Source: CADCUY01 sp964242735
GTDB lineage: Bacteria > Actinomycetota > Actinomycetes > Actinomycetales > Quadrisphaeraceae
Direction: 5' to 3'
Length of the DNA: 64,000 bases
Assembly: GCA_964242735.1 (NCBI GenBank)
Contig: CAXTAK010000004.1
Coordinates: forward strand, 62,001-126,000
The translations under genes and the position numbers were made by a program. Position 1 is the first letter of the stretch. Each line of letters opens with the position of its first letter. The notes below the pieces were generated by a model that was given only the letters and a program-made list of their open reading frames with translations, did no database searches and was not told the origin of the DNA. Of this stretch, positions 48,300 to 57,069 are shown one piece after another.

Positions 48300-50570
48300 A
48301 TGCGAGAGCGAGCAGGTCACGAGCAGCGGCGGGCCTTCGGCGGCGGTGGGCTCCTGGCCGTCGGGGTCGTCGTGGGGCTGGCGATCGCGGTGGTCACCCA
48401 GTCCGTGGTCGGGGACGACGAGGGTGTCGTGCAGGCCGACTCCCTCGCCGCGGGGCTGCCGGCACCCGCGCCGGCGACGCCGTCGGGTCCTCCGGCTGCC
48501 GGGGTGCCGGCGGTGACTGCCGCGCCGACCGCTCCCCGGACCACTGCACCCACCTCCACCGCCGGCCCCCCACCGGTGGTGGATGGCCGAGCGCGGACCG
48601 GGGCCGGTGCCGCGGGCTGGGACGCCATCCCGCGCGCCGCCAGCGCACCGGGGGTGGAGGCACCGGTGACGGACGCGACCGTGCCGGCGGCGTCCGCGGA
48701 ACCTCCGCCGGGGCAGCCGCTGTCGTACGAGGAGTGGATCCTCGGGGACGAGGCCGCCGACACCGCGTCCACCGACCCGGTGGTCGCCGAGCCGGTGGTC
48801 GCCGAGCCCGTGGTCGCCGAGCCCGACGCCGAGGTCGCCGCGGACCAGGACGCCGCCGACGTCACCACCGGCGCCGTCGCGGCAGATGCCGCTGCAGGAG
48901 GGGTCGTGGCCGGCGAGCCCACCCTCGCCACGGGCGAAGCGCCGGCGCCGGTCCGCCGCAGCGAGGCGCGCAGGGAGCTGGCACCTGGGGTGGCACCTGA
49001 GGCAACAGGTCAGGCACCACCAGAGCCGGAACCGGAACCGGAACCCGCCGTGGCACCCGCCCCGGAGCCCCTGCCGCTTCCCGAGCCCCTGCCCCTGCCG
49101 CTTCCCGAGCCGCCGCGGGCGGACCCGGTGGCACCCGGGGCGGCGCCTCCCACCGGGGCGGTGCTGACGCTCGCGGTGGAGCCGACCGCGCCGATGGCCA
49201 CCGTCGCCCTACCGGTGGCCGTGGAGGTCGTGGCCCGCACGGCCTACCCCGCTGCGGCCCCTGCCGCAGCGGGCCCCACGACGACGCCCGCCGGCACGCC
49301 CGAGCCTCAGAGCGACCCGGAGGCACCGGAGGATCGGGACGGCGAGCCCCCAGCGGGGGGCACGCCCGCCACGCGCCGCGACGAGGACGCGGGCACATCC
49401 ACCGCCGCGGGACCGGAGCGGGAGGTGGCCGGCGACCGACCCGTGGACGACGATCCCCGGCGCAGCGACTCGGACGGCGATGAGCGCGACGTCCTCGCGC
49501 TGGTGGTCCGCCCCCCGCGCCCGGGCGACGACGTCGCGCCCACCATCGTGGTCGAAGCCCGCCCGGCGCCCACCGCGTCCGAGCCCACCCGTCCGCTGGA
49601 CCTGCCCACCGCACCCTCGCCGACGCCTGGCGTCCCCGTGGCGCCACCGGTGCCCGAGGCCCCAGTACCCGCCGCGCCACCGGTCGAGGGCGGTGACGAA
49701 GAGACCGCGGTGCCACCGGCCAGTGCGCCCACGACCCCGGCGCCCACGAGCCCCGTCGCGACGACTCCCCCGCCTGCGGTGCCCGAGACCACGGCTCCCG
49801 TCGGAGTCGACACGCCACATGGAGTCGACACGCCCGACGGAGCGGCCGGGGGTGCTGTCGACGGCACGGCGGGGACCGGGGCGGCACCGGCGCCTCCATC
49901 GCCCGCAGCGGTGAGCGCACCGCCCGGCACCGCCGGAGACGCTGCCGCGACGCCGCCCACCGCGCCGCTCACCATCATGGATCCGACGCCGGCAGACCCC
50001 CGGGCAGCAGGACCCGCGCCGGAGGCGCCCACGTCGGAGGCGATGCCCTCGGCGGCAGCGCCGCCTCCTGGGGCACCGGTCCCGGCACCGGCTCAGGCAC
50101 CGACTCAGGCACCGCCGCCGCCCGCCTCTCAGGTCGTCCCCGCACCGGACGCCTCAGCGGTCGCCGCACCGGACCCGACGGCGCCGTCCGCGGCCCCCGG
50201 AGCTCGCGAGGTCGCGGCCGCACAGCCGGGTGCGGCCCCGCCCGACCCGGCAGTGCAGCCCAGCGGCCTCCCGTCCGACGCCGCTGCGGCTGCTCCCGCA
50301 CCGCCCTCCGGGGCAGCGCCCACCCCACCGTCCAGCGGCACGCCCGCGGATGTCGCCCCCGCCGCGGTGAGCGCCCCACCGTCCGACCCGGCTCCAGCGC
50401 CGGTCCCCGCCCCGCCCGGTGCGCCGGCCGAGCCCGCGACGGGCACGAGCCCGGTGGCGACTCCGGATGCGACGCCGGTGCCGGACCCGATACCGGTGCC
50501 GGACCCGGCCGCGGGCAGCGAGGCGACCGCACCGTCCCCGGGTGAGCCGGTCACGGTGCCCGGCAGCTGA
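48300..50570 (+). CDS. Large Pro/Ala-rich membrane-anchored or exported protein
   Basis: 756 residues. Short basic start (MRERAGHEQRRAF), one membrane segment (about 16-40, GLLAVGVVVGLAIAVVTQSV), then about 700 residues of Pro/Ala/Thr/Gly/Val low complexity without any folded domain. Internal repeats: VVAEP three times, EPEPEP, LPLPEP, GVDTPHGVDTPDG and PVPDPIPVPDP. There is no LPXTG or other sorting signal. The topology (short inside, long outside) suits a wall-spanning or cell-surface spacer. The reading frame is long and uninterrupted, with ATG preceded by GCAGGGATGGG. Divergent from eccB, suggesting a surface/secretion link. Function unknown. Confidence 0.6.
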   Translation: MRERAGHEQRRAFGGGGLLAVGVVVGLAIAVVTQSVVGDDEGVVQADSLAAGLPAPAPATPSGPPAAGVPAVTAAPTAPRTTAPTSTAGPPPVVDGRARTGAGAAGWDAIPRAASAPGVEAPVTDATVPAASAEPPPGQPLSYEEWILGDEAADTASTDPVVAEPVVAEPVVAEPDAEVAADQDAADVTTGAVAADAAAGGVVAGEPTLATGEAPAPVRRSEARRELAPGVAPEATGQAPPEPEPEPEPAVAPAPEPLPLPEPLPLPLPEPPRADPVAPGAAPPTGAVLTLAVEPTAPMATVALPVAVEVVARTAYPAAAPAAAGPTTTPAGTPEPQSDPEAPEDRDGEPPAGGTPATRRDEDAGTSTAAGPEREVAGDRPVDDDPRRSDSDGDERDVLALVVRPPRPGDDVAPTIVVEARPAPTASEPTRPLDLPTAPSPTPGVPVAPPVPEAPVPAAPPVEGGDEETAVPPASAPTTPAPTSPVATTPPPAVPETTAPVGVDTPHGVDTPDGAAGGAVDGTAGTGAAPAPPSPAAVSAPPGTAGDAAATPPTAPLTIMDPTPADPRAAGPAPEAPTSEAMPSAAAPPPGAPVPAPAQAPTQAPPPPASQVVPAPDASAVAAPDPTAPSAAPGAREVAAAQPGAAPPDPAVQPSGLPSDAAAAAPAPPSGAAPTPPSSGTPADVAPAAVSAPPSDPAPAPVPAPPGAPAEPATGTSPVATPDATPVPDPIPVPDPAAGSEATAPSPGEPVTVPGS
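48780..48824 (+). repeat. 15-bp in-frame tandem repeat, three units
   Basis: Consensus GTGGTCGCCGAGCCG at 48780, 48795 and 48810 encodes VVAEP within the Pro/Ala-rich gene. Confidence 0.8.
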
Positions 50571-50591
50571 CGCCCCCGGCGGCGTCCGCGC

Positions 50592-51938
50592 TCAGAACCC
50601 CCAGCTGCACGCCGGCGCCAGGGGCCACCCGAAGGCCGTCGACGCCGCCGCCAGCGACCCCGGGGTCAGCTCGGTGACGAGCCCGGCGCCGGCGAGGGCC
50701 GCCAGGGACACCCCACCGAGGTAGGCCGCACCGAGGTCGCGGACGTGCAGGGCCAGGTCCGCTGGGCGGGCACCCGCCGCCGTGCGCCGCACCAGCGCGC
50801 TGGCGGGCCCACCGCGCAGGTGCCACCGGCCCGCGCTGGCGGGCACCAGGTCGTCGGTGACGTCCAGCACGACGTCGACGTCGGCGCTGTACCGGCGGGC
50901 CGCCAGCGCGGCGGGGACGTCGACCAGGCGCACCCACACGTGGTCCAGGACCACCGGTGCGGCGGCGCGGGCGTCGAGGAGCAGGTGCAGCAGCCCGTCG
51001 TCGGGAGCGAGGCGGCGCGCCGTGACGGTGGTGGTCAGGTCCAGGTCGAGCAGAGCCGCCCACAGCGCGCGGGTGCTCGCCGCGTCGACGGCGGCGACCT
51101 CGCGGACAGCGACGGTCATCGCCCCGATGCCGGCGGGGCGCTGGGTGCGAGCGAACAGCGCGCACCCCCGCACCACCCCGGAGGGGTCGGTGACGGTGAG
51201 GAGGCGCAGCGGTTCGGCGCCGTCGCGGCTGCTGGCGGGGTCGTGGAACTTCTGCGCTCGCAGGACCTCGGTGGGGCGGCTGACCCAGCCGGGGCGCCCC
51301 ACCCCGGCGGCCCCGGCAGCGCGGTGCACCTGCTCGACGACGTCGGTGTGCCGGGAGGCGTCGGCGGTGGTCAGGGCGGTGGTGAGGTCACCGCTGCCGG
51401 GGACCTCGCGCAGCACCGCCCCGCGCCGCAGGGTGACGTCGACCGCGGGCACCGCGCACCCGTACCCGAACCGCCCGTAGATGGCGGGTTCGCTGGCGGT
51501 GAGCACCGAGAGGGGCTCACCGCGGGCGGCGGTGCGGGTCAGGTGCTCGGCGAGCATCGCCCGCAGCAGCCCGCGGCGGCGGTGGCTCGGGTGGACGCCC
51601 ACCCACGTCAGCCCGGCGGCCGGCACGCGCCCCCCGGGCACGGGCAGGTCGAAGGCGTAGGAGGAGCGGATCGCCGCGAGCTGCCCGGACTCGCTGCGCA
51701 TCCCCGCCGTCCGAGGCCACTCCAGGGGGATCGGCGCGGGCTCACCGCCCGGGGTGGCGAAGGCGAGGGAGTCGACCTCGACGACCTCGTCGACCTCGCC
51801 CTCGGTGAGCTGCACCGAGCGGTACCCCGCCGGTGGGCCGACCGTGGGCGACGGCTCCGGCTCGGCGGTGGTCGGGAGGCGCGGCGTCAGGGGGACCACG
51901 GGGCCCAGCATGCCGCGCTGGGCGGCAGGGGCGTCCAC
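50592..51938 (-). CDS. eis: Eis-type GNAT N-acetyltransferase
   Basis: 448 residues. First GNAT domain contains VGVHPSHRRRGLLRAML, the acetyl-CoA pyrophosphate loop, and SEPAIYGRFGYG; a degenerate second GNAT region follows (LDHVWVRLVDVPAALAARRY), and the sterol-carrier-like C-terminal domain ends WPLAPACSWGF. The terminal Phe carboxylate is the catalytic base in Eis. M. tuberculosis Eis acetylates aminoglycosides and proteins; the native substrate here is unknown. GTG 51938. Confidence 0.85.
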   Translation of the reverse strand: MDAPAAQRGMLGPVVPLTPRLPTTAEPEPSPTVGPPAGYRSVQLTEGEVDEVVEVDSLAFATPGGEPAPIPLEWPRTAGMRSESGQLAAIRSSYAFDLPVPGGRVPAAGLTWVGVHPSHRRRGLLRAMLAEHLTRTAARGEPLSVLTASEPAIYGRFGYGCAVPAVDVTLRRGAVLREVPGSGDLTTALTTADASRHTDVVEQVHRAAGAAGVGRPGWVSRPTEVLRAQKFHDPASSRDGAEPLRLLTVTDPSGVVRGCALFARTQRPAGIGAMTVAVREVAAVDAASTRALWAALLDLDLTTTVTARRLAPDDGLLHLLLDARAAAPVVLDHVWVRLVDVPAALAARRYSADVDVVLDVTDDLVPASAGRWHLRGGPASALVRRTAAGARPADLALHVRDLGAAYLGGVSLAALAGAGLVTELTPGSLAAASTAFGWPLAPACSWGF

Positions 51939-51977
51939 GGCACTGGTCCCCCGGCGCCGAGGTCGAGGCCTCCGCGG

Positions 51978-53177
51978 TCAGGCGCCCACGCCCATCAGGT
52001 GCTCGACCGCGAGCTGGTCCAGGACCCCGGTGCCGTACCCGTACGCGCCCTTCGCGTCCGCGTCGAAGTCCTCGAAGGTGGCGCGGTCGGCGACGAGGTC
52101 GGTCAGGGTCTCCCCCTCGCCCAGCGTCGGGCGCGCCAGCTCGGTGACCTTCGCCGTCTCCAGGGCCGCGGTGACGCGCGGGTCCGCGCGGAAGGCGGCG
52201 GCGCGCTCCTTGAGCAGCAGGTAGGAGCGCATGTTCGCGGCGGCGGAGGCCCACACCCCGTCCATGTCCTCGGTGCGGTTCGGCTTGTAGTCGAAGTGGC
52301 GGGGCCCGTCGTAGGTCGGGCCGCCTCCGGGGAAGCCGTGCTCGAGCAGGTCCACGGTGGAGAAGGCGCTGATGAGGTGGCCGTGGGAGAAGATGAGGTC
52401 CTGGTCGAACTTGGGTCCGTGCTGGCCGTTGAGGTCGACGTGGAAGAGCTTGCCCTGGCTCAACGCCTGCGCGATGCCGTGGGTGGAGTTCAGGTTCGAC
52501 ATCTGCTCGTGACCCACCTCGGGGTTCACACCCACCAGGTCGGGGTGCTCCAGGGTGTGGGTGAAGGCGATCGCGTGCCCGACGGTGGGCAGCAGGATGT
52601 CGCCCCGCGGCTCGTTCGGCTTGGGCTCGATGGCGATGCGCATGTCCAGGCCCTGCTCGGTGATGTACGTGGTCAGGGCGTCCACGGCCTCGCGGTAGCG
52701 GGCGAGCGCCGCGTGCACGTCCTTCGCGGCGTCGACCTCGCTGCCCTCGCGCCCGCCCCACATCACGAAGGTCCTGGCACCCAGCTCGGCGCCCAGCTGC
52801 AGCTGGCGCAGCGCCTTGCGCAGCGCGAAGCGGCGCACGTCCCGGTCGTTGGCGGTGAGCGCCCCCTCCTTGAAGACGGGGTGGCTGAACAGGTTCGTGG
52901 TCACCATCGGGACGGCGAGCCCGGTCGCGTCCAGGGCGGTGCGCAGGCGGGTCAGGATCGCGTCGCGCCCGGCGGGGTCGCGGTGGCCGACCTCGAACGG
53001 GACGACGTCGTCGTCGTGGAAGGTGATGCCGTAGGCGCCGAGGTCGGAGAGGTGGTGGATCGAGTCCACCGGGTCGATGTCGGGGCGGGTCGCCGCGCCG
53101 AACGGGTCGGCGGCGGGCCATCCGATGGTCCACAGGCCGAAGGAGAACTGGTCGTCGCGGGTGGGCTCGAGCGCCAT
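51978..53177 (-). CDS. xylA: Xylose isomerase
   Basis: 399 residues, ATG with GAGGAG ahead. Converts D-xylose to D-xylulose. All catalytic and metal-binding residues of the Streptomyces enzymes are found at a +3 offset: H54 and D57 (GITFHDDD), E184 and K186 (IAIEPKPNEPRGD), E220 and H223 (VNPEVGHEQ), D248 (FHVDLNGQHG), D258 and D260 (PKFDQDL). Group I length. Divergent from a ROK regulator with a strong promoter between. No xylulokinase gene is visible in the window. Confidence 0.97.
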   Translation of the reverse strand: MALEPTRDDQFSFGLWTIGWPAADPFGAATRPDIDPVDSIHHLSDLGAYGITFHDDDVVPFEVGHRDPAGRDAILTRLRTALDATGLAVPMVTTNLFSHPVFKEGALTANDRDVRRFALRKALRQLQLGAELGARTFVMWGGREGSEVDAAKDVHAALARYREAVDALTTYITEQGLDMRIAIEPKPNEPRGDILLPTVGHAIAFTHTLEHPDLVGVNPEVGHEQMSNLNSTHGIAQALSQGKLFHVDLNGQHGPKFDQDLIFSHGHLISAFSTVDLLEHGFPGGGPTYDGPRHFDYKPNRTEDMDGVWASAAANMRSYLLLKERAAAFRADPRVTAALETAKVTELARPTLGEGETLTDLVADRATFEDFDADAKGAYGYGTGVLDQLAVEHLMGVGA

Positions 53178-53210
53178 CGTGCTCCTCGGGGACGGTGTGG
53201 CGGGGGCGGA

Positions 53211-53224
53211 GGACCGATTGGTCC
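53211..53224. promoter_or_regulatory. Palindrome GGACC-GATT-GGTCC at the xylA transcript start
   Basis: Perfect 5-4-5 dyad at about +2 to +15 of the predicted xylA transcript, a position suited to repression by the divergently encoded ROK protein. Confidence 0.5.
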
Positions 53225-53232
53225 AGTCGTTG

Positions 53233-53261
53233 AACTTATTCGGGCGCCGTGAGACTGTCAA
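53233..53261 (-). promoter_or_regulatory. Near-consensus sigma-70 promoter of xylA
   Basis: On the minus strand TTGACA (53261-53256), 17-base spacer, TAAGTT (53238-53233). The -35 box ends four bases from the GTG of the ROK gene. Predicted leader about 49 bases. Confidence 0.8.
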
Positions 53262-53264
53262 CGG

Positions 53265-54488
53265 GTGGAGCCGGCCCGTCAGGGAGACCTGCGGGAGCGG
53301 AACCTCGCGACGGTGCTCTCCGCCGCCGCCGCCCCCGGTGACCCGGCCTCGCGGGCGGGGCTCGCCCAGCGCACCGGGCTGACCCGCTCCACGGTCTCCG
53401 CACTGGTCGAGCTGCTGCTGCTCGCCGGCATCCTGGAGGAGGTGGGCCCGGGCCCGCGCGCTGGCGCCGGACGCCCCGCCGCGGGGTTGGTGCTGTCCAG
53501 CCACCGGGTGGCGGCCCTGGGCGCCGAGGTCGGCGTGGACTACCTGGCCGCCTGCGTGCGCGACCTCACCGGCGCGGTCCGTCTGCGCCGGGTCGTCCCG
53601 GGTGACAACCGCTCGGCACCACCGGCGACGACCCTGGAGCGCTCGGCCGCGCTCGCCGGCGACCTGCTGCGCCTGGCCCGCGCTGAGGGCCTGGACGTGG
53701 TGGGGGCGACGTGGGCGGTGCCGGGGCTCGTGGACGCGGCCCGCGGCCGGGTGCTCCTGGCGCCGAACCTGGGGTGGGCCGACGTGGAGGTGACCGGCCC
53801 GCTGGCCGCGACGACCGCCCTCGCGGGCCTGCCGGTCGGGATCGACAACGAGGCCACGCTGGCAGCGGTGGCCGAGCTCGGTCATCCGCTCCCCGCGGGC
53901 GCAGCCGGCGGCCTGCTGCGGGTCTCCGGAGAGATCGGCATCGGCGCGGGCCTGGTCCTGGAGGGGCGCCTGGCCCGCGGCGAGCACGGCTGGAGCGGCG
54001 AGCTCGGCCACGTCACGGTCGACCCCGACGGTCCCTCCTGCCGGTGTGGTGCCACCGGCTGCCTGGAGGTCTACGCCGGCCAGGAGGCGATCCTGCGGGC
54101 AGCCGGCCACGCTGACGCGCTGTCCACCACCCTGGGGTCCGGTGGCGCCCTGGCAGCGCTGCTCGGCCCCGCATCCCGGGGGGAGCCGGCGACGCTGCGC
54201 GCCCTCGACGCCGCAGGGCGGGCTCTCGGGGTGGGCATCGCGTCGGCGGTGAACCTCCTCGACGTCGACGTCGTCGCCCTGGGGGGCATCTACGCGCCGC
54301 TGGAGGCGTGGGTGCGTCCCCAGATCGAGCGTGAGCTGGAGACCCGGGTGCTCCGCTCGAGGCTGCGCCCGGTGTCGGTGCGGGTGTCCACCACCGGCCC
54401 CGACGCGGCTGTGCTGGGGGCCGCCGCGAGCGTGCTGCAGGCGGTGCTGGCCCACCCGGCGCGCCTGCTGGGGGCCGGCGCCCCCTAG
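53265..54488 (+). CDS. ROK-family transcriptional regulator (XylR-like)
   Basis: 407 residues. N-terminal winged helix-turn-helix (ERNLATVLSAAA, SRAGLAQRTGLTRSTVSALV) followed by a ROK sugar-binding domain with GIDNEATLAAVAE, ELGHVTVDP and the zinc motif CRCGATGCLE. The kinase-like DxGxT site is degenerate (EVGVDYLA), as in ROK repressors. Beside xylA it is expected to be the xylose-responsive repressor. GTG 53265; its own promoter overlaps that of xylA. Its TAG stop shares CTAG with the convergent LacI gene. Confidence 0.88.
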   Translation: MEPARQGDLRERNLATVLSAAAAPGDPASRAGLAQRTGLTRSTVSALVELLLLAGILEEVGPGPRAGAGRPAAGLVLSSHRVAALGAEVGVDYLAACVRDLTGAVRLRRVVPGDNRSAPPATTLERSAALAGDLLRLARAEGLDVVGATWAVPGLVDAARGRVLLAPNLGWADVEVTGPLAATTALAGLPVGIDNEATLAAVAELGHPLPAGAAGGLLRVSGEIGIGAGLVLEGRLARGEHGWSGELGHVTVDPDGPSCRCGATGCLEVYAGQEAILRAAGHADALSTTLGSGGALAALLGPASRGEPATLRALDAAGRALGVGIASAVNLLDVDVVALGGIYAPLEAWVRPQIERELETRVLRSRLRPVSVRVSTTGPDAAVLGAAASVLQAVLAHPARLLGAGAP

Positions 54489-55501
54489 CTCCTCGGGGCG
54501 GCCGTGCTCTGCCGGACGGTGAGGCTGGTCGCCAGCTGGACCCTGGGTGGTGGCGACGCCTCGCCGTGGTGGCGGTCGAGCACCAACCGCACGGCCTCCG
54601 CGGCCATCTCCTCGAGCGGTTGGCGCACGGTGGTCAGCGGCGGGGACAGGTAGCGGCAGATGGCGAGGTCGTCGAAGCCGATGACGGAGAGGTCCTCGGG
54701 GATGCGCAGCCCTCGTGCCCGCGCCTCCCGGTAGACCCCGCTGGCCTGCATGTCCGAACCGGCGAAGATGGCCGTGGGCGGGTCGTGGAGGTCGAGGAGC
54801 TCCGCTGCCGCGCGCTGACCGCCCTCGGGCTGGAAGTCGCCGTGCCGGACCAGGGCCTCGTCGGCGGGCAGCCCGGCCCGCCCGAGCGCCGCGCGGTACC
54901 CCTCGAGCCGCTCCTGGCTGCAGAGCAGGAAGGGCATCCCGGTGATCACCGCGACCCGGCGGTGGCCGAGCTCGACGAGGTGCTCGGTGGCGGCGAGCCC
55001 GCCGGTGAAGTTCGTGGCGCCGACCGTGGGCAGGGTGGGGTCGCTGCCGCCGACGGGGTCGAGCAGCACCAGCGGCGTGCGCAGCTCCGCGAGCAGCCCC
55101 ACCACGTCGGGCGCGGGCTGGGAGACCACCAGCACGACGCCGGCCGAGCGGCGGGTGCGCAGCGTGGAGAGCCACTCCCCGCCACCCGTCTGGTGGCTGT
55201 GCGCAACGGTCACCACCAGGCCGACCCGGGCGCGGGCGCTGGCCCTCTCGGCACCTGCCAGCACTTCCAGGAAGTACGGGGAGTCCAGGTCGGAGAGCAC
55301 GAGGTCGACGAGCCGTGCCGTCGCCCCGCGGCTCGGGCCCCGGCGGCGGTACCCGTGCGTGGAGATCGCGCGCTGCACGCGCCCGCGGGTCTCGGTGGAG
55401 ACGTCGGCGCGCCCGTTGAGCACCTTGGACACCGTGGGCACCGAGACCCCGGCGGACCGGGCGACATCGGCGATGGTCACGCGCTGGGCAGCCTCGGTCA
55501 C
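54485..55501 (-). CDS. LacI-family regulator of the xylo-oligosaccharide operon (BxlR-like)
   Basis: 338 residues. Helix-turn-helix VTIADVARSAGVSVPTVSKVLNG, hinge, then the periplasmic-binding-like core (LDSPYFLEVLAGAERAS, VLLDPVGG, FAGSDMQASGVYREARARG, LSVIGFDDLAICRYLSPPLTTVRQP, each cited in part). GTG 55501 with GGGGAAGGA ahead; the longer frame to 55528 adds only MLPSWGRTT. Divergent from the transporter operon, with CCGAAACTTTCGG in its own promoter, so autorepression is likely. Streptomyces BxlR is the nearest known system; effector probably xylobiose. Confidence 0.88.
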   Translation of the reverse strand: MTEAAQRVTIADVARSAGVSVPTVSKVLNGRADVSTETRGRVQRAISTHGYRRRGPSRGATARLVDLVLSDLDSPYFLEVLAGAERASARARVGLVVTVAHSHQTGGGEWLSTLRTRRSAGVVLVVSQPAPDVVGLLAELRTPLVLLDPVGGSDPTLPTVGATNFTGGLAATEHLVELGHRRVAVITGMPFLLCSQERLEGYRAALGRAGLPADEALVRHGDFQPEGGQRAAAELLDLHDPPTAIFAGSDMQASGVYREARARGLRIPEDLSVIGFDDLAICRYLSPPLTTVRQPLEEMAAEAVRLVLDRHHGEASPPPRVQLATSLTVRQSTAAPRS

Positions 55502-55529
55502 GGTGGTCCTTCCCCACGACGGAAGCACG

Positions 55530-55549
55530 AGCGTAGCCGAAACTTTCGG
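55530..55549 (-). promoter_or_regulatory. lacI-type gene -10 box with operator 1
   Basis: Minus-strand TACGCT (55535-55530) with the perfect palindrome CCGAAA-C-TTTCGG (55537-55549) immediately upstream, inside the -10/-35 spacer. Matches the CGAAANTTTCG element known from streptomycete xylanase genes. Confidence 0.65.
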
Positions 55550-55594
55550 ACTGCAGCGCCGCGGTGCCGCGTGTCATGGCGCGGCGTGTGTCCC

Positions 55595-55624
55595 TTGACG
55601 GGCCGCGAGCGGGCTGGGTAGCGT
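55595..55624 (+). promoter_or_regulatory. Promoter of the xylo-oligosaccharide ABC/GH3 operon
   Basis: TTGACG (55595-55600), 18-base spacer, TAGCGT (55619-55624). Transcription should start near 55631, leaving about 98 bases of leader. Confidence 0.65.
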
Positions 55625-55644
55625 CGTAGCATCGACGAAGGAGT

Positions 55645-55656
55645 CGGAAACTTTCG
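55645..55656 (+). promoter_or_regulatory. Operator 2, CGGAAACTTTCG
   Basis: Near-copy of operator 1, about 15-25 bases after the predicted transcription start, a roadblock position. Also flanked by CGACGAA/TTTCGTCG dyad symmetry. Confidence 0.6.
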
Positions 55657-55728
55657 TCGGTGGACGCTCGCAGGAGAGCTGCCACACGCACGTGCCGCGA
55701 CGCCGCGGCCCTCATGAAGGAGATCACT

Positions 55729-57069
55729 GTGGATCCCAGGACCTCACGCCGCTCGTTCCTCAGCCTCGCGGCGATGGCGCCGCTCGCCGCGAGCCTCGCC
55801 TCCTGCGGCTCGGCCGAACCGGGCACCGGGGGCGCCGGCGGCGGCAGTGGCGGGGCCGGCGCGGCGTCGATGTGGATCCTCACCGCCCAGCCGGCGGAGG
55901 GCATCCGCGAGGCGACCGTGGACCGCTTCAACGAGGCGAACCCCGAGACCACGATCGACACCACCGCCTTCCAGAACGACGCGTACAAGACGAAGATCCG
56001 TACCGCCATGGGCGCGGGTGAGGCACCGACGCTGATCTGGGGGTGGGGCGGTGGCAGCCTGCGGACCTACGCCGAGGCCGGTCAGGTCGAGGACCTGACG
56101 TCCTTCTTCAGCGACAACCCGGCCGTGCAGGACAAGCTGTTCGCGTCATCCTTCGGCGCGGGGACCATCGACGGCACGGTCTACGCGATGCCCTGCGAGA
56201 CGGTGCAGCCGATCGTCCTGTACTACAACAACGAGCTGTTCGAGCAGATCGGCGCCCAGCCCCCGCAGAGCTGGGGCGACATCCTGGACCTGGTGCCGGC
56301 CTTCAACGCCCAGGGCATCGCCCCCTTCTCCCTCGGCGGGCAGTCGCGCTGGACGAACATGATGTGGCTGGAGTTCCTCTTCGACCGCATCGGCGGCACC
56401 GAGGTCTTCCAGGCGGCCTTCGACGGCGAGGCCGGCGCGTGGTCGAACCCGCTGGCCCTCGACGCGCTGACGAAGATGCAGGAGCTGATCGAGGCCGACG
56501 GCTTCATCAACGGCTTCCAGTCGATCACCGCCGACTCCGAGGCCGATCAGGCGCTGCTCTACACGGGCAAGGCGGCGATGATGCTGCACGGCTCGTGGAC
56601 CTACGGGTCCATGTCGGCCAACGGCGGTGACTTCGTCTCCAGCGGCAAGCTCGGGTACATGAACTTCCCGCCGGTCGACGGCGGCACGGGCGACCCCACC
56701 TCGACCGTGGGCAACCCCGGGCAGTACCTGTCCATCTCCTCGCAGGCCAGCGACGAGCAGAAGGAGATCGCCCGGAACTTCCTCTCGACGGCGCTGCTGG
56801 ACGAGACGGAGGTGCAGCAGTGGATCGACGCGGGGTCCGTGCCCGTGGTGAACGGCATCGACGAGCAGCTGGCATCGGCGGAGAACGCCGAGTGGCTCAA
56901 GTTCATCTACGAGACCGCCAGCGGCGCCAGCGCCTTCGCGCAGTCGTGGGACCAGGCGCTCAGCCCCGGGGCGGCCGAGACCCTGCTGACCAACATCGAG
57001 CAGCTGTTCGGCCTGTCGATCTCGCCGCAGCAGTTCGCCGACAACATGAACGAGACGATCGGGCAGTGA
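55729..57069 (+). CDS. Xylo-oligosaccharide ABC transporter binding protein (BxlE-like), Tat lipoprotein
   Basis: 446 residues. GTG 55729 has AAGGAGA five bases ahead, better than ATG 55714. The signal TSRRSFLSLAAMAPLAASLASC has a twin-arginine SRRSFL motif and a lipobox ending in Cys, so Tat export and lipidation are expected. CUT1-type binding protein: IWGWGGGSLRTYAEAGQVEDL, MPCETVQPIVLYYNNELFEQ (cited in part) and KAAMMLHGSWTYG. First gene of the operon with two permeases and the GH3 enzyme, the bxlEFGA order of Streptomyces. Substrate xylobiose/xylotriose inferred from neighbours. Confidence 0.87.
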   Translation: MDPRTSRRSFLSLAAMAPLAASLASCGSAEPGTGGAGGGSGGAGAASMWILTAQPAEGIREATVDRFNEANPETTIDTTAFQNDAYKTKIRTAMGAGEAPTLIWGWGGGSLRTYAEAGQVEDLTSFFSDNPAVQDKLFASSFGAGTIDGTVYAMPCETVQPIVLYYNNELFEQIGAQPPQSWGDILDLVPAFNAQGIAPFSLGGQSRWTNMMWLEFLFDRIGGTEVFQAAFDGEAGAWSNPLALDALTKMQELIEADGFINGFQSITADSEADQALLYTGKAAMMLHGSWTYGSMSANGGDFVSSGKLGYMNFPPVDGGTGDPTSTVGNPGQYLSISSQASDEQKEIARNFLSTALLDETEVQQWIDAGSVPVVNGIDEQLASAENAEWLKFIYETASGASAFAQSWDQALSPGAAETLLTNIEQLFGLSISPQQFADNMNETIGQ

